Below are positions 1 to 5,450 of a DNA stretch of 5,450 nucleotides, piece after piece. Made by a program: the position numbers and the translations under genes. The notes under the pieces were generated by a model that was not told the DNA's origin, did no database searches, and worked only from the letters and a program-made list of their open reading frames with translations. Source of the DNA: Solirubrobacterales bacterium. Its GTDB lineage: Bacteria; Actinomycetota; Thermoleophilia; Solirubrobacterales; Solirubrobacteraceae. The number at the start of each line of letters is the position of its first letter. Position 1 is the first letter of the stretch. Where the stretch lies: contig JAOPZO010000446.1 in the NCBI GenBank assembly GCA_025964065.1, positions 1-5,450 of the forward strand. Direction: 5' to 3'.

Positions 1-186
1 CGCCGCCGCCCGGCCCGCCGCCGCGCCGCCGCCGCTCCCGGCCTTCGCACCCCGGCCGGACACCGCGGGGCTGACGCGCTCCTCCACGAGGGTGCTCCAG
101 GCCCCGCAGCCCGGGCACTGGCCCATCCAGCGGGGCTCCTGCTGGCCGCAGTCGGAGCAGACGTAGGTCGTGGTGGGGCGCGCCAT
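1..186 (-). CDS. radA: DNA repair protein RadA/Sms, N-terminal fragment (partial, cut by window edge)
   Basis: This is the first 62 residues of RadA (Sms), a RecA-like, DnaB-like ATPase that drives branch migration during homologous recombination and repair. What is visible is the family's N-terminal C4 zinc finger: Cys10-x2-Cys13 and Cys24-x2-Cys27, set in the typical frame YVCSDCG...RWMGQCPGCGAW, followed by TLVEE. After about residue 36 comes an Ala/Gly-rich linker, which is low in complexity and richer in GC than the rest. The RecA-type ATPase core, the KNRFG motif and the Lon-like C-terminal domain lie outside the window. The ATG at 184-186 is chosen because it puts the zinc finger at the usual distance from the N-terminus and follows a possible -10 box closely. 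Upstream lies the end of the Nif3-family gene, 119 bp away. In many Gram-positive genomes disA follows radA; that cannot be seen here. The identification rests on the zinc finger alone but is distinctive. Confidence 0.9.
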   Translation of the reverse strand, partial: MARPTTTYVCSDCGQQEPRWMGQCPGCGAWSTLVEERVSPAVSGRGAKAGSGGGAAAGRAAA

Positions 187-196
187 GGACCCGAGC

Positions 197-222
197 ACCC
201 TAGGCCCCGAAGCGGACGTCAG
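197..222 (-). promoter_or_regulatory. Possible radA promoter with very short leader
   Basis: On the minus strand TAGGGT (197-202) fits the TAnnnT pattern of a -10 box. A CTGACG (217-222) resembles a weak -35 element, but the 14-nt spacer is shorter than the usual 17. The -10 ends 10 nt before the radA ATG, so transcription would start within a few bases of the start codon. That would make the message nearly leaderless, a common arrangement in Actinomycetota, and would explain why no good Shine-Dalgarno sequence precedes the ATG. This is a guess from short motifs in GC-rich DNA. Confidence 0.25.
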
Positions 223-271
223 GGCCCTCCCGCGCAGCCCTTCCGCAGTCCGCGCGCCTTCCGTCACCCCA

Positions 272-313
272 CCGCCTGAAAGGGGTCAGGCCCCTTTCAG
301 GCCTTTCAGGCGG
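272..313. repeat. REP-like palindrome with nested inverted and direct repeats, overlapping the end of the Nif3-family gene
   Basis: Two alternative perfect 12-bp stems share one left half. GCCTGAAAGGGG (274-285) pairs with CCCCTTTCAGGC (291-302) across the 5-nt loop TCAGG. CCGCCTGAAAGG (272-283) pairs with CCTTTCAGGCGG (302-313) across 18 nt. The right half is a direct repeat, CCTTTCAGGC at 293-302 and again at 302-311, period 9. The stop codon of the Nif3-family gene (306-308) lies inside it. The core GGGGTCAGGCCCC resembles short palindromes that recur between genes in some GC-rich bacteria (REP-type elements), from memory only. No T-run follows on the minus strand, so it is not a classic intrinsic terminator, although the hairpin could stop or protect the transcript before radA. 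Confidence 0.6.
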
Positions 314-842
314 CGGCGGTGAAGGAGACGCCCGGCCAGCGGATCCGCAGGCGGGCCGCCAGGTCGTGGAGGCCCCAGCGCTCCCAGCGCTCGTGGCCCA
401 GGGCCAGGACGTCGATGCCCGTGGCGGCGACCGCGGCGCTCGCCGGTGCGCGCCAGGTGCCCGTGACGTAGAGGACCGCGCCCGCGTCGGCGGCGGCCCG
501 CACGAGCGTGTCCGTCATCGCCCCCGCGACCGCCACCACGCCGTAGTCCGCGCTCTCCCCCACGAGCACCCGCGCGTCGCCGGCCAGGGGCGTCGCCGCC
601 AGTACCCCGAGGGCCTCGGCCAGCCAGGCCGGGAGCTGCGCGTCGAACCAGTCGTGCGTGCCGACCACCGCGAGCCCGGGCGGCGTGCCGCCGAGGCCCC
701 GGAAGCGGTGCAGGACCAGCGCGTCCACCGGGGGCGGTGCCCCCGCGGGGTCCAGCGCGAGCGCCACCGTCCTCACCGAGCCGCCGGCGCCGGGGCGCAG
801 CAGCTCGCCGCCGACCGCCGCCGCCAGCTCGGCCGCCGTCAC
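306..842 (-). CDS. Nif3-like dinuclear metal centre family protein (short form)
   Basis: A 178-residue protein of the Nif3 (NGG1p-interacting factor 3) superfamily, whose members are usually oligomers binding two metal ions; their biochemical role is mostly unsettled. The C-terminal half carries the family signature: YVTGTW (about 125-130), then an Ala-rich helix, then GIDVLALGHERWE, in which His150 and Glu154 keep the H-x3-E spacing of the metal ligands in YbgI/Nif3 proteins. The N-terminal half has DALVLHRFRG, where His45 sits where the HH pair is usually found, and GTHDWFD (about 61-67), another possible ligand site. It is short compared with about 250 residues for ordinary bacterial members and matches a compact subgroup with an LHR-type motif. 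The GTG start (840-842) overlaps the SDR stop in a GTGA, suggesting translational coupling; no strong Shine-Dalgarno is seen. The frame stays open upstream through the SDR gene, but that is GC-driven. The stop lies within the REP-like palindrome. Superfamily assignment is fairly sure; function is unknown. Confidence 0.72.
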   Translation of the reverse strand: MTAAELAAAVGGELLRPGAGGSVRTVALALDPAGAPPPVDALVLHRFRGLGGTPPGLAVVGTHDWFDAQLPAWLAEALGVLAATPLAGDARVLVGESADYGVVAVAGAMTDTLVRAAADAGAVLYVTGTWRAPASAAVAATGIDVLALGHERWERWGLHDLAARLRIRWPGVSFTAAA

Positions 843-1831
843 CCGCCCATGCGCTTCTGCAGGGTGCCGAAGGCGTGGCCCGCCGCCGCGCTGAGCTTGC
901 CGGCCGCCCAGTCCGGCACGACCTTCGTGAGCTGGAGCTGCCGCGAGCGCCTCTTCGCCATGTCCGAGAACGGGCCTCGCGTGCCCATGTCCTCGTCGCG
1001 TGGCGCGAAGAGGTAGTCCGGGCCGGGGTCGGGCTCGAGCGAGGACTGCTGCCCGTCCAGCCCCGTGACCGCCAGGAAGTGGTCCGCCGCCGTCGGCACC
1101 AGCGCGTTGCCCGTGATGACGATCGGGGTCGAGGCGCCGACCCACACCTCGCGCCGCTTGTGCTCGCTCGCCCACACGACGGCGTCCGCCCCCACCTCGG
1201 GCTCGTAGACGGGCGCGACCGGCATGGGGTGCTTGGGGAGCCGGTTGCGGACCTGCGAGAACTGCGGCGTGTTGAGCGCCGGCATCTGCACCATCGTCAG
1301 GTGGACCTTCGAGCCGTCCGCGAGCAGCTCGCAGCGGACGGACTCCGTGAACCCCTGGATCGCGTGCTTCGCGCCGCAGTACCCGGACTGCAGCGGGATC
1401 CCGCGGTAGGCGAGCGAGGAGCCGACCTGCACCACGACGCCCGCGTCGCGCCGCACGAAGCGCTTGAGCGCCGCCCGGGTGCCGTTGACGACCCCGAGGT
1501 ACGTCACGTCCGTGATGCGCTGGAACTCGTCGACCTCCATGTCGAGGAACCGGGACAGCGAGCCGACCATCGCGTTGTTCACCCACACGTCGATCGGCCC
1601 GAGCTCGGCCTCGATCGCCTCCGCCGCGGCCTCGACCGCCGCCGCGTCGCTCACGTCGCAGGGGACGGCGAGGGCCCGCCCGCCCCGCGCGATCACCTCG
1701 GCCGTGGCCGCGGTGAGGCCCTTCTCGCCGCGGGCGAGGAGCGCGAGGCGGTCCCCGCGATCGGCGAAGGCGTGGGCGGCGGCGCGGCCGAGGCCGGCGC
1801 TCGCCCCCGTGATGACGACGGTCTTGGGCAT
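839..1831 (-). CDS. SDR family NAD(P)-dependent oxidoreductase with C-terminal extension
   Basis: A 330-residue classical short-chain dehydrogenase/reductase, a soluble Rossmann-fold enzyme. Visible motifs, in order: the nucleotide-binding TGASAGLG (8-15), CDVSD (58-62, adenine-ring contact), NNAM (85-88, in place of the usual NNAG), the catalytic Ser138 in VGSSLAY, and Tyr151-x3-Lys155 in YCGAK. Asn116 may complete the catalytic tetrad. After the core (about residue 245) comes an extension of some 85 residues with an acidic, Pro-rich stretch and a basic end, typical of a widespread uncharacterised SDR subgroup rather than a known pathway enzyme. The substrate cannot be told; NADP preference is possible, but I see no decisive residue. 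The ATG at 1829-1831 is supported by GGGGAGA nine bases upstream and by its distance to TGASAGLG. It lies 56 bp after the cystathionine lyase-like gene and overlaps the Nif3-like gene by 4 bp, so it is probably part of the same transcript. Confidence 0.92.
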   Translation of the reverse strand: MPKTVVITGASAGLGRAAAHAFADRGDRLALLARGEKGLTAATAEVIARGGRALAVPCDVSDAAAVEAAAEAIEAELGPIDVWVNNAMVGSLSRFLDMEVDEFQRITDVTYLGVVNGTRAALKRFVRRDAGVVVQVGSSLAYRGIPLQSGYCGAKHAIQGFTESVRCELLADGSKVHLTMVQMPALNTPQFSQVRNRLPKHPMPVAPVYEPEVGADAVVWASEHKRREVWVGASTPIVITGNALVPTAADHFLAVTGLDGQQSSLEPDPGPDYLFAPRDEDMGTRGPFSDMAKRRSRQLQLTKVVPDWAAGKLSAAAGHAFGTLQKRMGG

Positions 1832-1840
1832 GCCCCTGGT

Positions 1841-1862
1841 TCTCCCCGGCTCGGGAGCCGGG
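1841..1862 (-). promoter_or_regulatory. SDR ribosome binding site partly inside a hairpin
   Basis: The Shine-Dalgarno sequence GGGGAGA (1841-1847 on the minus strand) lies nine bases before the SDR ATG and fixes that start. Its first three G residues also form the end of a perfect 8-bp inverted repeat, CCCGGCTC (1855-1862) with GAGCCGGG (1845-1852). The formal loop is only 2 nt, so in practice it would be a 7-bp stem with a 4-nt loop. The hairpin could limit ribosome access or simply reduce coupling to the upstream gene. The motifs are seen; the effect is inferred. Confidence 0.45.
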
Positions 1863-1887
1863 CAACCCGGAGCGGGCGCCCGGAGCG

Positions 1888-2955
1888 CTACGCCTCGAGC
1901 GCGCGCTCCACGTCGGCCACGAGGTCGGCCGTGTCCTCCACCCCGCAGGAGAACCGGACGAACCCCGGCGCGACGTCGTCCGTGCCCCACCGCGCACGCC
2001 GCTCCGCGGTCGAGTGCACGCCGCCGAAGGACGTCGCGTCGGCCACGAGCGTGCACGCCGCCAGGAAGGCCTCCGCGCGCTCCTCGGAGCCGAGCGTGAA
2101 GCACAGCACCCCGCCCATCCCGGGCCACCGGACGTCGCCCACGACGTCGCTCCGCTCCGCGAGAAGGTCGCGCAGCGCCTCCGCGTTCGCCTGCTGACGG
2201 TCGATCCGCACCCCGAGCGTGGAGAGCGAGCGGTGCGCGAGCCAGGTCTCGAACGGCCCGGGGATCGCGCCGTGCAGCCCGCGCCAGTCCAGGACGGGCG
2301 CGAGCGCCTCCACCCCCGGCGCGGCGACGTAACCGATGATGAGGTCCGAGTGACCCGTCAGCGCCTTCGTGCCGCTGGCCACCACGAAGTCCGCGCCCGC
2401 CTCGAGCGGCCGCTGCAGGTACGGCGTCGCGAGCGTGTTGTCGACCGCGAGCCGCGCTCCGGCCCCGTGCACGTCGACGGCGAGCGCCTCGAGGTCGAGC
2501 AGATCCAGGCCCGGGTTCGAGGGCGTCTCGACCCAGACGAACGTGGAGCCCGGCAGCGCCGAGCGGATCGCTGCTTCGTCGGAGGGCACGAGGCGGACCT
2601 CCACGCCGCGGGGCTCGAGGAACTCCGTGGCGATCCGGCGCACGCCGGGGTACGCGTCGCCGCACGCGACGAGCACGTCCCCGGGAGCGAGCAGCGGCAG
2701 GAGCAGGGCGCTCGTCGCGGCCATCCCGGAGCCGAACGCGAGCACGGCGCCGCCCTCGAGCACGCCGACCGCCTCCTCGAAGCGCGTCATCGTCGGGTGC
2801 GCGTAGCGGCCGTAGCCCTCGGGCGTGCCGGGTCCGGAGAGGTGGAACGCGGAGGCGAAGACCGGTCCGGGGAGGAACGGCTCGCCGTCCACGGCCTCCG
2901 GCAGCCCGGCGTGCACGGCACGGGTGCCCAGGTGGAGCCCCTCGCGGGGGCTCAC
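1888..2955 (-). CDS. Cystathionine gamma-lyase/synthase family PLP-dependent enzyme
   Basis: A 355-residue fold-type I PLP enzyme of the Cys/Met metabolism family, which carries out beta/gamma-elimination or replacement on sulfur amino acids; the closest remembered relatives are actinobacterial proteins annotated as cystathionine gamma-lyase (cystathionine to cysteine, 2-oxobutyrate and ammonia). Motifs seen: GYGRYAHPT (47-55; family YxRYxNPT, with His replacing Asn), GSGMAA (75-80, PLP phosphate), ETPSNP (143-148), VDNT with Asp172 (pyridine nitrogen), SGTKALTGHSD with Lys197 as the Schiff-base lysine, HRSLSTLGVR (241-250, usually RGLxTL), SFGGVHS (309-315) and RFSCGVED (334-341). It is compact beside the usual 380-400 residues, but all catalytic regions are present. 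The GTG at 2953-2955 overlaps the CDGSH gene stop (GTGA) and is preferred over an upstream in-frame start at 3042, which would add 29 residues of CDGSH-gene antiframe. A weak GGGTGG lies four bases before it. Synthase, lyase or methionine gamma-lyase activity cannot be separated by eye. Confidence 0.88.
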   Translation of the reverse strand: MSPREGLHLGTRAVHAGLPEAVDGEPFLPGPVFASAFHLSGPGTPEGYGRYAHPTMTRFEEAVGVLEGGAVLAFGSGMAATSALLLPLLAPGDVLVACGDAYPGVRRIATEFLEPRGVEVRLVPSDEAAIRSALPGSTFVWVETPSNPGLDLLDLEALAVDVHGAGARLAVDNTLATPYLQRPLEAGADFVVASGTKALTGHSDLIIGYVAAPGVEALAPVLDWRGLHGAIPGPFETWLAHRSLSTLGVRIDRQQANAEALRDLLAERSDVVGDVRWPGMGGVLCFTLGSEERAEAFLAACTLVADATSFGGVHSTAERRARWGTDDVAPGFVRFSCGVEDTADLVADVERALEA

Positions 2956-3164
2956 GCGGCCACCCGGACGGCGTCGCGGAACGGCCCGTCGCGGTGCGAG
3001 CGGTCGCAGAACGGCTTCGTCCGCGACAGCCCGCAGCGGCACAGCGCCACCGGGCCGTCCGGGAGCGGGAACGGGGTCCCGTCCGCGTCCACGACGGTGA
3101 CGGGGCCCGTGACCTTCAGGGGCCCGTCGTCGCGGACCTTGATGACGACCGGTTCGGCTGGCAC
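2952..3164 (-). CDS. CDGSH iron-sulfur domain protein
   Basis: A 70-residue protein consisting of little more than one CDGSH-type [2Fe-2S] domain, the mitoNEET-related fold that holds a redox-active, sometimes transferable cluster with three Cys and one His. The ligands are visible with family spacing: Cys42-x-Cys44-x8-Cys53-x3-His57, in CRCGLSRTKPFCDRSH. Ser47 and Pro51 also match the consensus; the Gly of CDGSH is Arg55. No signal peptide or membrane anchor is present, so it should be cytosolic. The N-terminal half (PLKVTGPVTVVDADGTPFPL) is the beta-rich part usual for bacterial members. The GTG at 3162-3164 is the only sensible start that gives the full beta region; no clear Shine-Dalgarno precedes it. 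It lies 29 bp after the cyclic-nucleotide-binding gene and overlaps the PLP-enzyme gene by 4 bp. Role here is unknown; electron transfer or Fe-S delivery linked to the sulfur enzyme is an inference from position. Confidence 0.9.
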   Translation of the reverse strand: MPAEPVVIKVRDDGPLKVTGPVTVVDADGTPFPLPDGPVALCRCGLSRTKPFCDRSHRDGPFRDAVRVAA

Positions 3165-3193
3165 GCCGTCACTGTGGCACAGGGTGCCGGGCG

Positions 3194-3580
3194 CTACGCG
3201 CGGCGCTCGTCGATGAGCTTCGTGAGGTGCTCGAGCACCTCGGGCGACTGCTTGCCGAGGCGCTTGACGTCCCAGCGGTCGAGCGTCACGAGGAGCATCG
3301 GGGAGGTCGCGCGGACCGTCGCGTTGCGCGTCGACTTGTCGAGCACGCCCACCTCGCCGACGATGTCCCCGGGACCGAGGTCGGCGACGTGCTCGCCGCC
3401 GCGGGTCACCTCGGCGGTGCCCTCCTCGATCGCGAGCACGTCGTAGGAGTAGTCGCCCTCGCGCACGAGCTCCTTGCCCGACGGCACGGAGACCTCCGAC
3501 GCGAACGTCGCGATGGTCTGCATCCCCTCCGGGGTGAGGTCGGCGAAGACGGGGATGTTCTTCAGGCGATCAGCGTCCAT
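3194..3580 (-). CDS. Stand-alone cyclic nucleotide-binding (CNB, Crp-like) domain protein
   Basis: A 128-residue protein almost wholly made of one CNB domain. Residues 1-25 form the N-terminal helices (LKNIPVFADLTPEGM, the usual entry to the domain). Residues 30-105 form the beta-roll, with the PSGKELVREGD strand/turn. The phosphate-binding cassette is GDIVGEVGVLDKSTRNATVRA (71-91): Gly75-Glu76 and Arg85 match the ribose- and phosphate-contacting residues of cAMP receptor proteins, so ligand binding is plausible. A C-terminal helix (about 111-127) ends the protein; there is no helix-turn-helix, kinase, channel or other effector domain, so it must act through a partner or as a small sensor. 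The ATG at 3578-3580 has AGGA seven bases upstream. An in-frame upstream start at 3628 would add 16 Arg/Ser-rich residues and is less likely. It is the first gene after the clpC terminator and probably heads the five-gene run. The ligand (cAMP, cGMP or another nucleotide) is unknown. Confidence 0.86.
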   Translation of the reverse strand: MDADRLKNIPVFADLTPEGMQTIATFASEVSVPSGKELVREGDYSYDVLAIEEGTAEVTRGGEHVADLGPGDIVGEVGVLDKSTRNATVRATSPMLLVTLDRWDVKRLGKQSPEVLEHLTKLIDERRA

Positions 3581-3587
3581 GCCCCCA

Positions 3588-3591
3588 TCCT
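3588..3591 (-). promoter_or_regulatory. Shine-Dalgarno of the CNB-domain gene
   Basis: AGGA on the minus strand, seven bases before the ATG at 3580. It is the only good ribosome binding site here and favours this ATG over the longer frame starting at 3628. The 65 bp between this gene and the clpC hairpin hold a small palindrome, GTGCGAGACGCAC (3611-3623), but no recognisable -10/-35 pair, so whether this gene has its own promoter cannot be decided. Confidence 0.5.
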
Positions 3592-3645
3592 GCCGGATCC
3601 GGGAGCGTCCGTGCGAGACGCACCGCACAGGCGGCCCGGGAACGA

Positions 3646-3675
3646 CGGAGGGCGGCCCTCGCGGGCCGCCCTCCG
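3646..3675 (-). terminator. Strong hairpin after clpC, probable terminator
   Basis: A perfect 13-bp inverted repeat, CGGAGGGCGGCCC (3646-3658) and GGGCCGCCCTCCG (3663-3675), begins 24 bp after the clpC stop codon. In the minus-strand RNA the loop reads GCGA, a GNRA tetraloop, which makes it very stable. The bases after it (TCGTTCC) contain only a short, broken T-run, so it is the U-poor hairpin type common in high-GC Actinomycetota rather than an E. coli-type terminator. It separates clpC from the five-gene run that follows. Partial read-through is possible. Confidence 0.75.
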
Positions 3676-3699
3676 GTCACATCCGTCCTGCCGTGGGGA

Positions 3700-5450
<1,751 letters not shown>

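Larger units (their letters stand above)
306..3580 (-). other. Probable five-gene operon: CNB sensor, CDGSH, PLP sulfur enzyme, SDR, Nif3-like
   Basis: Five genes run in the same direction with junctions of +29, -4, +56 and -4 bp. The two 4-bp overlaps have the form GTGA, where the next gene starts inside the previous stop. The block is bounded by the clpC hairpin on one side and the REP-like palindrome on the other. Spacing supports one transcript; the only internal structure that might interrupt it is the GC-rich 56-bp gap before the SDR gene, which holds a hairpin and a 9-bp direct repeat (CCCGGAGCG at 1866-1874 and 1879-1887). A shared pathway is not proven. Confidence 0.6.

Noticed and set aside
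1..40. GCC/GCG triplet runs as a microsatellite or repeat array
   Set aside because: They encode the Ala/Gly linker after the RadA zinc finger in frame; the runs are irregular and explained by coding.
306..1997. A 563-codon minus-strand open frame that would fuse the Nif3-like protein to a long N-terminal region
   Set aside because: Upstream of 842 the translation is Arg/Gly-rich with no family motifs and lies out of frame over the well-supported SDR gene. The GTG inside the SDR stop is the natural start.
737..2197. Long plus-strand open frame of 486 codons
   Set aside because: It is Arg/Ala/His-rich, antisense to three recognisable genes, and has no domain motifs; long shadow frames are expected at this GC content.
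1832..2665. In-frame extension of the SDR upstream to 2665 (608 codons)
   Set aside because: The extra part is low-complexity Arg/Ala/Gly sequence overlapping the PLP-enzyme gene in another frame. The ATG at 1831 has a Shine-Dalgarno and the correct distance to TGASAGLG.
2014..3216. Plus-strand open frame of 400 codons
   Set aside because: It is the antisense shadow of the PLP-enzyme and CDGSH genes, with skewed Arg/Glu/His content and no recognisable motif.
3611..3623. Palindrome GTGCGAGACGCAC upstream of the CNB gene as a Crp-type operator
   Set aside because: It does not match the TGTGA-N6-TCACA Crp consensus, the arms are only 5 bp, and such palindromes are frequent by chance in GC-rich DNA.

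Overview
The window is very GC-rich (third codon positions are almost all G or C). Every convincing gene lies on the minus strand. The ClpC and RadA sequences, the gene style (GTG starts, 4-bp GTGA stop/start overlaps, few intergenic bases) and a cystathionine gamma-lyase of the actinobacterial type suggest a high-GC Actinomycetota. A deep lineage such as Thermoleophilia/Solirubrobacterales is my guess, not something the window proves.

Layout in the direction of transcription (right to left): (1) the C-terminal 582 residues of the AAA+ unfoldase ClpC (3700-5450, cut by the window edge), followed by a strong 13-bp hairpin that looks like its terminator; (2) a compact five-gene run, probably one operon: a stand-alone cyclic-nucleotide-binding-domain protein (3194-3580), a 70-residue CDGSH iron-sulfur protein (2952-3164), a cystathionine gamma-lyase/synthase-family PLP enzyme (1888-2955), a short-chain dehydrogenase/reductase (839-1831) and a short Nif3-family metal protein (306-842); (3) a palindromic REP-like repeat (272-313) that contains the stop codon of the Nif3 gene; (4) the first 62 residues of RadA/Sms (1-186), cut by the left edge.

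How the genes fit together: ClpC (protein quality control) and RadA (recombination and branch-migration ATPase) are neighbours in many Gram-positive genomes, in Bacillus as clpC-radA-disA. Here five metabolic and redox genes lie between them. Two tight couplings (CDGSH/cystathionine lyase and SDR/Nif3) suggest co-translation. A theme of sulfur handling, an Fe-S or metal centre and redox chemistry under a nucleotide sensor is plausible but inferred. I see no CRISPR array, tRNA, rRNA, transposase or integrase. The many open frames on the plus strand are GC-driven shadows. The window is mostly ordinary core genome; the most unusual items are the repeat at the end of the Nif3 gene and the sensor/CDGSH/sulfur-enzyme gene order.
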